In this document: piece by piece, positions 26,801 through 41,245 of the stretch
Layout: every line of letters begins with the position of its first letter
Position numbering within the stretch: the first letter of the stretch is position 1
DNA from: Lineus longissimus
Taxonomy: Eukaryota > Nemertea > Pilidiophora > Heteronemertea > Lineidae
Assembly: GCF_910592395.1 (NCBI RefSeq)
Contig: NC_088312.1
Coordinates: forward strand, 4,528,001-4,592,000
Reading direction: 5' to 3'
Length of the DNA stretch: 64,000 nt
Program-made: the position numbers and the translations under genes
The notes under the pieces: model-generated
Databases searched by the model: none
What the model was told of the DNA's origin: nothing
The model's input: the letters and a program-made list of their open reading frames with translations, nothing else

Positions 26801-29800
26801 GCAAACTTTCGTGTTGGCTTTGAAATCTCGAGAAACTCCTACTTTTACTCTTTCTTTCCCCCACTATGAAATTACCCCACTGGGTTTGCACAAGCTATTG
26901 ATTTGAACTGCCACTTTTGATTGTTCAGCATTGGCAGGTGAATAACAAGATGCGTTAGACCAAAAAGCCGCTTGTGAGGAGGCAGCCAGCCTGATGGCAT
27001 ATATACTCAGTGAATACCGAGTGTGGTACCCGATACTGGATGTGCGACATATTACATACTGTCAAAACCCTGCTGTGGCAGAAGAGTCCAGATTATTTAC
27101 CCCTGCCTTGGTCCACCTTGAGAGAGATCGAACACCTGCCGAGGGTTCAACAACCACTGGAACTTGTGCATTAACTTTGCCCCCTGGTTGCCACCACTCT
27201 TCGGGTTGATGAACACCAGTAACGGCTTCATGTGTGGCGATGGAATAGGTTTGATGAGGAATGGGTTTTGCTCCTTGCGACTCTTGCGGCGTTTCATTGA
27301 CGCTTTCTTTTTTCGAATTGATGATTTGAAAGACCCCTGGAATGATTGGATAGTCTTAGCTGAGATAGCCCTTGAGGCAATCGTGTGGATGTCATCCCCA
27401 AGTACAGCTGACATCGGTTCACCCCTCCCCTCTTAGCAAATAAATTTAATGAAATTCAACAATGATTTATTTGGACATCTTCTCTTACCTTCTTTGGAAT
27501 TTTGATGATCCATGATGGTGGAATGATGATACCCGCATGGCACCCAAGTGTGCATTGTTCTTCTATTTGTTGCATCATAAAACAGGTGATCTTGTTGTGA
27601 TATGCATACTTGCACCATGAACAGCTGATGGCAATGATTTCCTGCAAGAAGAGGGGTCTGAAATCATGCAGGTCACCCAATACCACCAATTGGACTCCCT
27701 AGCTTCTACCTTTAGGCCCCTGTATGAGAGTCAAGGATTCTTAACCCTTGGCCAGGGTTGCTCTCTTGATGGGGAAGTTAAATACAACTCGACAAACAAG
27801 TTAGTCAGTTTGAGACATGTGGAGGAACAAGGTATATTCTAAAGTCCCAGGATAATGCTGTAATATGACTGACTGTGATGGGAGGGTGAATATTATCTAC
27901 ATTATATGTATTTGTGCAAACGAGGGACAACCTTAACTCCAATTAGAGTGATTTTGTATAACCCCAAAAATAATATTTGACCAGGGATATAGAACCAACA
28001 CCTGGACTTGTGAAGGATCGGGCAAATGTTGATATAAATGTACAGGTTTTAGGATGGTTTTAGGTAATTAACACACCAACGTTTAGGATTAGAGAGTCAT
28101 CATACAGATCTTTTAATCACTTGTATTTCACTCACATCTGAGCTATGTTTTCTGAGATGCTGGTAGACCTGGATAGACATGGTGAAGAACAAATTACAAT
28201 CTCAACAAATGAGATAAAGCTGCATTGGAATATTCTTTCGAGACTATAGCTCAAAAAACTTGTAAATCCCATATGCTTACTACAAAGAATTAGTGTACAT
28301 GATTGCCATTGGTTTTTCTTATTGAAAAATATTTTCAAAACTTGTATTCACACGAAATGATATGTTTTGTGAAATTCCCAAAGTAAAATGCCAGTGAAAT
28401 TTTGTCAGTTTACAGTATACTGGTATGATGTCAGAGGAACAGTAGACGGCCGGCCATACACAGAACTCAACAGTATCGGGGCATACCGATCATAAAGGGT
28501 TCATTACTATGAAACCATTGCAAAAGATGGTGCAAGACTGGGTACTGAGCTGCAACATGTAGCAGGGATTTCACTTACCTTTGAATTAAATGGAAACTTT
28601 TGTTGAAATGACTGGAAAAGAAGAAGAAAACGTCAAAGCAATTTCACTGGCAAGAAAGTAAATGGACACGTATGGATTGATACACAATCATTGTATAGAA
28701 TCTTACAGCAATTTTCTACATAGTTTGATCCTCCAGCAGGTTCAGGAAGAACAAGAAACAGGAAAGCAAGAACAGGCACGCTGAAGCAAAACCCTCAAAA
28801 TTTTTCCCAACCATTTTTGGCTTTTTTGCGTGCAGGGTCATTTTGTTGTGAAATAAACTACAGAGTGTCAAGTTAGAACTTCTCCTTACCTTCCCACACT
28901 GCTTGCACTTCCCCTCTTGCCGCCTTCTATGGACCCAATGATGTCGTATAAAAGTGTGCTGCAAAGATAAGAAGTATAGTTGTGACAACAGACACTGCAA
29001 AAAGACAAATGTGACCAAAGATACTGTCTGTTTTCTATACAAGATTGTGCTACAAAGATGAGAAATCTAGTTGTTGCAACCGCTTGCGGCAAGATATGAA
29101 CAGACTAGCAACTTATAATGTTATTTTTTTCTTCAAATTTCACTGCTAACTGTTCACCCAATCCTAAGGTGGTTTCTTCTGTACCTACCATTACCAATAG
29201 CAGTGCACATGCAAGTATGCCTTCAGTTTGAAGAAAAGAGAACATAATTACTGGCAGATATTCCCGTGGGCAAGAGATATCACCATAGCATGACAGACTA
29301 CATGTATCATGACTCCATATGTATAGAGTAATGACTTGCTCGGCACAAAAATAGCATACTCCATGACATACCCCTCCCACGGGCAATCAACACCTAAATT
29401 GTGGCAACAGGTAGGCGACTTGGTTAATAGTAGAATACTAACTTACATGAATATATAGGTACTAAAAGCAAGATGTGGGCATTGTTTTTATCATTCATCC
29501 CACCCATGACAAACAATCAACCTATCTTTTTCTTGATCCATCAAGGTGTCGGTATGACAGATCGATGCTAATGGAAAGTCCCTTCAGGGTTAAAGGTCAA
29601 ACACTTAGCGCCCCTACCCCACTTCCGTTGGAATCAGGTGACCTGCAAAGTGATTATCTGCAAACAACGTTGCAGGTCCATACCTTAGGACATTCAATAC
29701 CCAGCGAGGGTTCGGGGGGCTGTCATAAATGTATCATTACCACTTATATGTCAAATGCAGCTTTTGTCTGGATGTGATGGGTTCATACTGATAGTGTTGT

Positions 29801-32800
29801 CAGGTGAAAAATCAATAGGTTATAATCAGGTTGATTTGTAGGCTGTTACAAGATTGATGGGCAGTCTGGAGGATAGATACTGGTAGTCACAGAGGCACCA
29901 CAAGAGGGGGTGAGAAGAAATCCTCCAAAACGGATGCACGACAAAAAAGAAAAGTGAAATTACTCAATTCACATGATGACTAAAATCACTCTGCCAATAC
30001 CTCTTCTTCGGGACACCCCATATATTCCAATCTTGTCTTTTTTTACAGGTGCCAACAATGAGGGCAAACAGGATGATGATGTTGGCAGCAATTATCTTCG
30101 AAGAGTCTTCAGAGCCTGATTGACTGGCCTTATCCTAATCATTGTTTATCTTCCCTAATGTCCAATGGCCCTCAAGAGATTTCTTATTAGATTTTCTGTG
30201 ATTGGCACTTTTTGGGTTAATGAGAGTCTCTTATGGGACTGGTTTGCTCTATTTCTGAATTTGAAAAATATAATGCCTTGATCCTAAACATCTTGTGTGC
30301 TAATTTCGTGCTCACTGAAGGCTCGGCTAATCAAGTTTATTCCTAGCCACGCCTAGACAAGCTTGAGTAAGTTGTCTGCGGAATTGATCAATCTATATAC
30401 TTGAACTAATCAAGCATTTCTGGTTAATAAGTTAAATGGTGGTATGGTCAGATACAAGAAAATCGTGTTAATTAGTGTTAGAGTTATAAGATAGGTTGCT
30501 TATGGTTATGTTCTGCAGTATTTTCCAAAACCCATCACCTGCAGAGGTGCACATAATCTTTCTGAAATTCCTAGAAACTTTTCTGCAGTTGGTTACAGTA
30601 CAGTTAATCTTTTTTCATTTGCTAAGAAGTAAAGGTTATGTTAAGTTATTTACAAATCATGATACACATGTTATCATATTATTATATTATAGATGTGTGT
30701 CTCTAACAGATATGTAGATGGTTAACAAGTGATAATAGTGAAGTTTCATAACATTTGCAGCACTTAAAGGTTATGGCTTTGACGTCATCACCATTTTTTT
30801 GAGAGGGTATTAAATGGCACTATCAATAACCACAACCATTTGTATGTGTATGAAATTTCACTATCATCGAGTGCTATTGAAATTTGGCACTGTACCTTAT
30901 CTGGACCCTGTAAACAATTACAGCGATAAAGATTTCAGTTAAAAAGCTTCTTGCAAAGTAGACATGCCAACCTACAAACAATTCACCAACTGAAAATCAA
31001 GGCATCACACTGTCCAAGCACAATGCAAACAAAAATTGTGAATTTATATGCAGCCACCTGCTATTCTGTGAACAGCAAACCTTTTGGGATATCCTGTATG
31101 ATCAAACTCATAGCAAATTTGAACACACATTTGATCAGAGAGGGTGCCACAGGTGGGTAATCACTGGCTCCATCAAACACCCAGGCCATCTGATTCAATT
31201 CAAGAGTACCTTGGGTTGATCACTAGGTCCCTTTATAGCTATTTAATTCTTATAGCCAAATTCCACAGTCATTTACTTAGGGAACTAATGCTGTGAATAA
31301 CGACCTGTGTCATCAATACCTGCACACCTGGATGAAGGGAAACCTTAACAGTATCAAAACCTTGACAGCATCTGTGTCAGCTGAACCTAACCAATGAAAA
31401 TGATGGAATATCGAAAGGAGTTCAAGATATGAACAACATAAAATCCTACCGAAACTTGCATTGCTAGGCACATAATATATTGAACAAAACTAGAGAAGGC
31501 TTGGGTAACCAGTCATTCTTCTTACCTCTCTATAATTCCTAATTCCTGCTTCCCTGAAAGTTGGTTTGCATCTGAAGTTGATCTGCAAAGACAAATACAA
31601 CATACTCCATCAGTAACAACGCGAAACATACAGGCAAGTCGGGATAAAAAATCACACCCACAGCCATTTAAGTAATAGATATAGCGGACACAAAAAAACA
31701 TCATAACTTTGATTTTAAATAACTCTTTTGGTTAGACTATTGGAAAATGCAAGGCCACTCCCAAACAAGAGAGTACCCAAAGGCAAAGACAGTATCAGAG
31801 AATTCCTCTCATTGCTGTTGACTGAACAAGCACCTTTGAAGATTCCATTTGAAAAGGGCACATCTTTTTTATGAAAGAGAGAACAAAAAACTGACCAAGG
31901 AGTAAGCAGCAGCCTTTCTGGAAAGTGGAAAACAAATTAGGTCAACTATTTTTTGTCTTTCTTATGCACCCAAGGCATCTGCCAATTCTTTTTTCAAAAG
32001 CGGTGGTTTTTTTTGTATGAAGTAGTTTGCTTAATTTATCTCAGTACACCATAATACACTTAGTAGTGTGCAAGGAATCTCATCAAAGTGCTATAAGCTA
32101 ATAAATGTTCCTCAAGCAACACAATCAAAACACTACGAAAACATCATAAATGTTTAATTATAAATGAATTTTCCAATCAAACTACGCCCAAGTACCCTCA
32201 TGATTTTAATCATAGGGGGCCATGTTACATGTAAAAAGAGGTTTCTTTGCTGTAAAAAATCACTTTTTCTGAATTTATGACCTGAAGAGGTTGTTCACAT
32301 GATGAAGAGCAGGTGTCAACGCCTCTAAGTTCATTGACATGAACCTAACAAAAACAAAAGGCTTTTGTCGACACATTGTCATCAGCAAACACCAGTTAGA
32401 TTACAGCTGAAAAGGATTAACATTCACTTATTTCCTGAATAGAATATGAGGCAACAGGATTCCCTCCTAAGACAGGAGATGAGATTTTACAAGAAATCCG
32501 GCAAATCACAGAATACCTACCAGCAGGTGGTAGAGCAAATGCCTTATACGGCATTTGAAACACTTAAAGAGTGCGCTGGGTTTTTTTATTTGCAAAGTCA
32601 TACATTTCATGATTCCGTCTAAACCGGAAGAAAACTTAGAGCGCATCTTTTTTTGCCCTCCTCATTGGCTAACTATGATCAATACTATGCTCAGGAGCAC
32701 AAATGTTGCCCTGACTGCCCAGAGTGATAATCTATAGAACGGATATTATAAGGCAGCTGCTCTCTGGTGGAGGTGTCGCCGCAGGCAACCGGTTCCTCAT

Positions 32801-35800
32801 CAGCGTATTGACGTTATTGATATTATTCGAGGGGGAATATTAGGACAAGAGGATCTTGTGTACGCTGCCCTCATAAGGCGATACGCCCAGCGGGAGTGAT
32901 TAGGCCCCAAAAGGATCTATTTTGTAAAGAGCATTATCTGGTCATCCACTCATCGTCTGGCTATACCTCTGGTAACTGAGAAGTGACCAGATGGTTCGTT
33001 CACCAAGTTCATCAACACTCCCAAGCTCACATAAAACCACACTTCTAACCCCAATGTCCATTTCTTAAATGAAAAAATTAGAGTTATTAGATTCCTCAAG
33101 AAGATATATCTTTTAACCTGTAGTCCAAGTGTTTTGTTTGCTTTATGTTAATAAACCAGTAGTCCAAGTGTCTGCTCTGGTCTTGAGACGGACCAGAGAG
33201 GGTCACAGTTGCAATATAGGTGCTTCAACATGTAAAACGCATCATATGGTCCAATAGATTTCCCACTTAAAAGGTCTTGACAACTTTACCAATATTTCAA
33301 AAGCAATTCATAAGCAAGATGAAAGGATGGCAAACTTCCAAGTCCATTATTGGAAGATTTTGTGGTCGGGTTTCGCTCCTCACCCCATCCATTAGTAACA
33401 TTGATAATCAGGCTGTATAAAAATGTTTTAAGTTTCATGCAAGCATCTGGGCCATCTCAGATAGGCGGCATTACTTATAATGGAGAGCGGCTTATCGACC
33501 ATATGAAGTGGTCACATAAGGCTCATTTTCATTCAAAACAGCCCTCACCAAAAACACGTGACTTTCAAGTGCCCCATCGATACCAACGTATTGCATGGGA
33601 AAGGATTTACGGTTAACAATATACCAGGCAAATTTTTGTCACAGGTTAAATTTGGTGAGACTATTGCCCACAACCGATATATGATTAGGTAATTTGGAAA
33701 GGTCAGTTTTATTTTGATGGTTTTTTTCATTTCAACGTTTGATAAGTTTGTTGTGTTCCATCCTTTTAGCACTCCCTTTCTCACATAATTCAAATTGAAA
33801 ATGAAACATGGGTTGCTACTTACTCTCTCAAGCTGTGCCATACACCCACTATGGACGATTATCTTGCACGCAGAACATTTCTTTCTTGGACCTTGTCTCT
33901 GCAAATATAACATTGGATAGGTTCAACAACTTCCTTGGAAAATAGCTGGAATTTTCTCACAGACTTCGGCATGGGGATTCAAATTGATACACAGGTTATG
34001 GACCACCAGAAATAGACAATAAACTTGCCGGAATCCTTTGAGGGCTGGTGAAACTGAGGAGCCAAAGGGTAGATAGGCAGATTGATCAGTTTTTTGCCTC
34101 AATTTCACCAGCCCATCACGAATTCTGCCGAGTCTATTGACAATTTTCAGTGGAGGATGCATAACCGGTAAATTATCTTGAATCCTGCGTTTACTCTAAG
34201 GCAGCATGCATCATAACTCAGAGCACTGGGAGACTTTCACTTTCAATAGTCTCTTGCTGAAAGAAATAATGGGATAGCATGTTGGTACATATGTAGCAAC
34301 ATCATGAGCATCAAGAAGTCTGTGATAGGTCGGTCACTGAAAGGAGCCGCGACCCACTCGGCAGAAGATAAATCGTCTTTTTTAAAGAAAGATATTGAGT
34401 CATCCAGTTGTACATGTTGGTGAGAAATCACTGTTTCTGAAGCAGAAAAAAACCTGGCAGCAATCGAGCAAATGAGTTTCTGTGGCAATATCATCATTTT
34501 TCATCATAATCCCAACACGGTTTTATGCATCAGCTGTCGACCGCCTTGATGGATTATCACTCCCGAAGCATAAAAGCAAAGTTATTCAGTGACAGTAGCC
34601 ATAACTATGACAAAGCATCTGCCGGAGATACACACTTCAACTACTGCGACTGGCATTGCTAAATCACACAGTAGTGATCAGGATTTCTTTCTACCCAGGT
34701 GTATGGTCAGTGATGACTGCAAAGAAGTGTGCCATTTCAATTTCCATTGATCTTTTACAGATCTTAGAGGGGTCAGGGGGAGCGGTTTTAGCCCTACAAT
34801 ATAGGTCTACCTTATTCCAATTTGCATTGCAGACAAAAACTACAACTAAATGGTGTGTCATCTCACTAGCACTATCCCAATTTCTCTTTGAATGGTGTAT
34901 GTTACAGACAAATGCATTGATATTGATTGCTTTTTCATATTGACTACTTTTCTTTAAGTCCATATGTTAGACATGACAGGACGTGACAATTAGTGTGTCC
35001 TAGAGAGACAAAAGCAAGATATCGTGCATCAGCTGAATTTAATGCATACGCTTATTTCTTACTCAGATGCCATTTAGTCAGCACGCAACCACTGAAAGAA
35101 GTTAGTCACTTTTGTGTGCGGAAGTCCAAACATGCAACTAGCTTTTTTATCAAGTCAATATAAACAGAAGAAGGTGTCAAAAGCACCTAAGATCTGTTGA
35201 ACAGCAATCACTCCTCATGTGTCAAGGCTTTGTCACAGGGCACTGTGACTAAAATCGCTTGTTTGCACTTACGTGGCATAGAATTATCAGAGCATTCCGG
35301 AAATTCAGATGGCTGCCATAATAGTATTGAAATGCCCACAGAGGGAAAATCAACAGGATCGATCTCAAAGATCTCGGCCGGCCTGTCCTGATTGTCTAAG
35401 TATTGGATTGCTCACAAAAGAAAAATCGACAAAATCGATGTCAAGATCTCATCCAACCTGTGTGACTGTCTATCAACCTTTCATTTACTATTGATGAAAC
35501 ATGACAGATGTCAAGAAGGATTCATCAGGATGGCCGTGTGACGTCTCAAAGGCAGCCAATAAGAGGATGCAGGAATTTCCATCATCTCGAGAAGGAACCG
35601 GAGGAAATGTACGCAAGTCTGAATGAGACCAATATGACAATAGGTGGCTATAAATAAAATCTCGCCTTTCCTGATGTTGCATGTCAGTCATGACTTTGAA
35701 ATTGTTCATATCCATCAATTGTCTTATAAAGACAAATCTGTCAATGCATACTAAAGCCAGGAATAGATAAAGTCTTTTTGTGGATTTTTTTGTTTGGGAG

Positions 35801-38800
35801 TCAATCATTGGAGATTATACATGTGGTTCACATCAGTGAATATGTTTTTGCTAAGTGTTAATCCTGATAGTGTTGGCACTAGCATGTTTTCTTGGAAACA
35901 TCAATTTAAGTCAACCACTAAAAGGTTTATCTTTTCTTTTAAAGTATGCAGTTACAATGTTGCAAAAGTGAATGGGGCAGTGCATGGTATTTGATTCTCG
36001 ATTCTCGCCTGATCTTTGAAGATTTGAGTCAACCACAACTGAAATGGGTTTTGCTACTGAAGATGCCAAATATCAGTACTAGCGGTTGTTTTCTTGTATT
36101 GCTTACTTTTTTCAAGGCAAGAGCACACCACAGAAACAGGTAAATTTCATAGCAGCAACCTGCGATATATCACTGCAATGAGTGATTAAAATATTGCTTG
36201 TGAGTGGGTAAAATGGTTATTGCTGGGTATGATATTCATGGCAAGTCACAGCTGACTGATGGCTGATAACTGATATTTGTCACAAATAAGTGATTTTTGT
36301 TGCATGCGATAACCATTGCAGGTGAGTGGGTTGAAAATTGTCTGTCTGCAGGGTGCTTGAGAGTTGGTATACTTACAACACAGTCTGTTTCACCCACATA
36401 ACATGGGTCACCAGAGGCTCCAACATCCATCCATACATGATCACCATTTACTGCTGTATCCTGAAACAAGAATTTCTAATATTCTCAACGACAGTTTTAC
36501 CGTGGCATTGCTGATGTTGTGTTTCAATTACTTGGATACATTGATCGAAAGGGTTCATCTCTTTCAATTCAAAAGCACTGAAACCTAAATGGGTACACAT
36601 TAGTGACATCCAGGTATGGTGGAAATACAATAGCTTGATGGAACATTAATTCTGTCTTCCAGGTTCAAGTTCAAACTTCCAATATTTTTGGACAATTCAA
36701 GAATACCGTATGTTCATGTTCAGCCCAATAAAATTTCCGATTCTCTTTCGAAAATTATGCTTCTTTGTTTTGTTTCTGCAATCAATAAATGTTTTATTTT
36801 AATTTACATGTATATTCATACATAAATCTTTGTCAATTATTCATCCTCTCTTTGTCCTCTCTCAGTTTTATCTAATGATGAATAATACATTCGAGCAGAT
36901 GTGTGGGCGACCATTATCATGGCTAAAGCTTTCAGCAAATGAAATAGGCCTACATTGTATCTCGCTCAAATGTGGAGCTTATACTGTAGAAAGAGTGGAT
37001 CCGAGAGAAAGTTTCACCAAAGCAATGTCACTGATCAGTCAAGATTACCAACCAGAGCAGCTGAGGTAAAACCTTGCAGCATTCATTTTCATATGAAAAA
37101 ATAACATATCTCTCATGCTCTTTAAAAGTTACATATCCACAGATGTTTAAACACACGCATACCAGTAAATGTGATGAAAACAAATAAATTACCACCATTG
37201 ATGATAGCAAAATTGTCAACATAGAAATCCACGTGGTTGTAAGTACAGCAGAACAAGTAGTTTTATTATGGGTCATTGTGTGCTAATGGCGTATGGGTAT
37301 GGCGGGAATACGGTAATCAACATCCGGTACAGAGCTGATAAACTCAATCAGAATATTGGCAATTGCTACTATCAAGGCTATATCCCTGGCTATTGGGTGA
37401 ATAAATCAACGGTTAACCGGGGATGAAGATAGAACAAAGCTACATTTGTATTTTTACTGCAAGAAGGAATTTTTTTCACTGATTACAGGGATTGCACGTA
37501 GGATGCAGACACATGGGGTGATATGAATAAAGACTAGTAAATGCTTTTACTTCAGTTTTGTACAGAAAGTGTAAATATTCATGAAGTTTTCAGTCAAAGT
37601 ATTAGCGTAATCTTGGGAGTACTAGTTCTACAGGCTGTACCGAACCATCAGTGTGTCTTTCAAGCGAAAAGGAACGACTTGTGTCACCGCATAGCTCGGG
37701 TGTAGGCAATGACCACCAGGTGTACAGGAAGGTAACTTACCGTCCAGTCCACACAAGACCTAAACTCCCTGTCCGTTTTTCTGTATCCGTACTCTGCATG
37801 ACTAGGGTGTAGGTAATTACTACTGGGTATACTGCTTTTGGATATTGCTTTTCTGTAAAGAGAAATCAAAAGAGAAAGTCAGAATCTCCCATAAAGATGT
37901 GTTTACAAGTAGCTTTCTTTCTAAATGTACATGTTGATCGTTACATTTTCTGAAAGGAGAACATATGGAATAGTTTTTCTTTGATCGTTTTCCATCCTCG
38001 TTTTTTTACAGCAGCACTCTACTACCAAAAAATATATAAGTTTCATGTTCTTGCCATACAAATTTTAACTTCCTTTGACACCACCTTTCACTGGCAATAA
38101 GAAAACAATGACACTGTTCAAACTCTCTGTGCAAGGTAATGTCATTAATGATACACTTGAGGCACATCATGAGAAGCCTGACACAGTATTAAAGAGCATT
38201 CAACTCGACAGACACAGCAGGAAGTTCGAAGAAGGTGCCAGAGGACGACAGCCATTCCTTTATCAAAGCCTTCTTAAAACAGGGAACAAGGGAAAACGTG
38301 ACCTGGAGCAGGCAAAGATGATCTCATCAATCTGACACCTCTTTATTGTTTCTGACAAGCAAAAGGCACCATGATTGAAATACAGACAAATTAACACAAA
38401 AAACTTCCCCAGTTCCACAGTCTTCTTTGTTGATGTCTAGAAATTTCGCTGAACGCTGAAGAAGAAGATTGGAAGAAGAAGAAGATCCTTGCGAATCAAT
38501 ATTCCCTGGAGTACTTCCCAATTTCATGTTACAACCTTAAGTGGTTGCACAAAGTCTTTAAGCATCTTCGCGGTAGTAACATTATTCAGGCAAGTTTGTT
38601 GATGAAAGTGAGGCATCGGGCAAAGTGGCATTAAGATGCAGTAAAGGGTGACTGGAGAACATGAAAGGTTTAGAACTGACGCAGGGGCATTATTGCAGCC
38701 CTGCATTAGCACTTTTATGTGCTCAAGTATCCCCAAGAAAACTTGGTGGATTTTACTTTTTTCTCCATGACTACTTGTCATGCCACAAAATGTAGTCAAC

Positions 38801-41183
38801 TACTGTTAAAAAAGGTAGCACTATCCTTCTTCTCAGACACATTATCCTGTATGACATTTAAAACGATTACAACAACAATAAACATGTATGGCAGCACCAC
38901 TTTTTGACAGGATGATTTTGTCACAAAGATTTAGATAGCAAGGCATATTCTTGGGAAGGCTTACCTTGATAAAGAAGGAAGAAGTTGAAAGTATCCGAAC
39001 ATTAGTTGGAATTTGAGTCGAATTTACAGCAAAGAGTGCTGTGCATGACAAGTGCATTTTGCAAAATGATTCATAGGAGCTCGAAGAAAACTGTATAATG
39101 TCCAAAGGAACCCATAAGAAACCACGTCGACATCACCTTATTATGCATTGTGAAAATAAAAGTTAGATATCGTACAAATACATGAGCTAAAGTTAGCTTG
39201 GCCATTTAGTGGCCTTTGCGAATAAACAGTTGGGTAAAACAGCACTGATATAATACGTGTGACATTCATACACAGGTCACATTTGTTATTTTTCACCATG
39301 TAAGATTAAAACTCTTGGGGTGACTTTTTTTATCTCATTTTTTTTCAAGAACGGCATAAGGACGTTATTACTTCTTCGAAATTCGTTTAGGAATGAAATC
39401 CATTCATAGTTTGTGCTCTCTGACTTTGACCTGAACAGGCTCAAGAAATTTTGTGAAATTGTTGGCTTTTATGGATACAATGGCATGGTAACGATGGTAG
39501 GTGAATTTTATAATTGTGCTCTGTCTTGAGAATTGTTCAAGCCACATCTTATAGTTACTGTGCGAACATATCATCAAGAACTTCATGGAGAACTGTTTAA
39601 TTGTCAGGCAGGAGGAAAGCAGCTACACAGATAATGCACCACTAAACACTTGTACTTTATCATGAAGAACTGTGTATTCACTCAATTGCCATGCAGACAG
39701 GAAGGAAGCAGCAACATGGATGATTACTTCTTAGCAAATAATGCACCACTGTGAACACACAGGATATCAATCACCGTTATAGAAAATATAGGAGAGTTTG
39801 ACAGTAGCCAGTCCTTCAATGATGGAAACTGTACTACAAAGCAGGAAATTGTCATGAGCATCTTGCATGTTTCATTTTCTGATACTGATAATCTGCGGTA
39901 ATATCACAAACACACATTGCACTGAATGATCAAAAAATTTCTAAGTCCCAATATTTTTTTCACTTTTTTTTCTCCTCAAAATGAACCAACATCATCAGTC
40001 CCAAAACTTTTATTTTTATTTCTTCCTCATCTGAGCTAGCTGCCTCTACAGAAGTCGTATCGTCATCGTCGTCGTTATTTTTATTTTTATTCCACCCTCC
40101 TCAGCTTGTCCTTGGATGGAAAAGCACGCCAATAAACCAAGGCATAAATGAAATGGCCAGGGCCATTGTGCTCACCTCATTTGGAGGGAAGATTGATAAA
40201 GAGCATGGTCTTGTGTCATGTAGTGTTAGGTTTGATGTAGGTCCAAGCAATTACAATTTCCCCAAAATGGCCAATACAGTACATTCGACCTCTGTGACCT
40301 TGAAAAGTAGGTCAAATCAAAGAAGACCCGGGTGACACATTGAATGGTTGTTAGAATAAGATGTACCTATGATATAAAATTGGTGCCAATCGGGCAAGTC
40401 ATTACTAGGAATAATGGCATTTTGAAGAATTTAGGATTTGGCCCCCTCCCTGGGGGCCAAACGGCAAATCAGATCGCACCAAACTTCGATACCTGAGATC
40501 ACCTGACCAAGGGGTACATGTGTACTTAATTTGTGATCAATAGTCATTGCAGTGAAGAAACGTGCCATAGTTACGGCCTGACGGCGAATTTACGCCATTT
40601 GACCTCTGTGACCTTGACAAGAAGGTCAAATTAAAAACCTGTGTGACATATATTGTATGGTGGTTAGATGTACCCATGATATCAAATTGGTGGCAATCGG
40701 GCAAGAAGTTAAGGAATAATCACATTTTTAAGGCTTTTGGATTTTGCCCCCTGGTGGTCAAGTGGTGAATCATATTGGACCAAACTTCGGTCCCTGAGAT
40801 CAGCTGACTAAGGGGTAAATGTGTACCAAATTTGGTATCAATAGTCATTGCAGTTTAGAAACGTGCCATCGTCACATCCTAACGGCCAATTTACACCATT
40901 TGACCTCTGTGACCTTGAAAAGGAGGTCAAATCAAAAACCCGGAGGATATATGATGCACCTTTGCTAGAAGTACCTACCATATTTTTTCAAAATTTCCCG
41001 ACTACTATTAAGGGAGATATTGCATATTTTCACTTTTAACGTTTGGCCCCCTGGTGGCCAAACCATGAAACGAATCGGACCGAAACTTGGTCTCCAAAGT
41101 GTCATTACATAAGGGTACATGTGTACCAAGTTTCAACTCAATAGCTCTAACAGTTACAAAACGTGCCCTGCTAACGGACGACG

Positions 41184-41245
<62 letters not shown>

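Noticed and set aside
38327-38527. Minus-strand frame after a strong pyrimidine-rich acceptor as another DGK exon
   Set aside because: No usable donor in the right phase; the following GTTTTT is not a convincing splice site.
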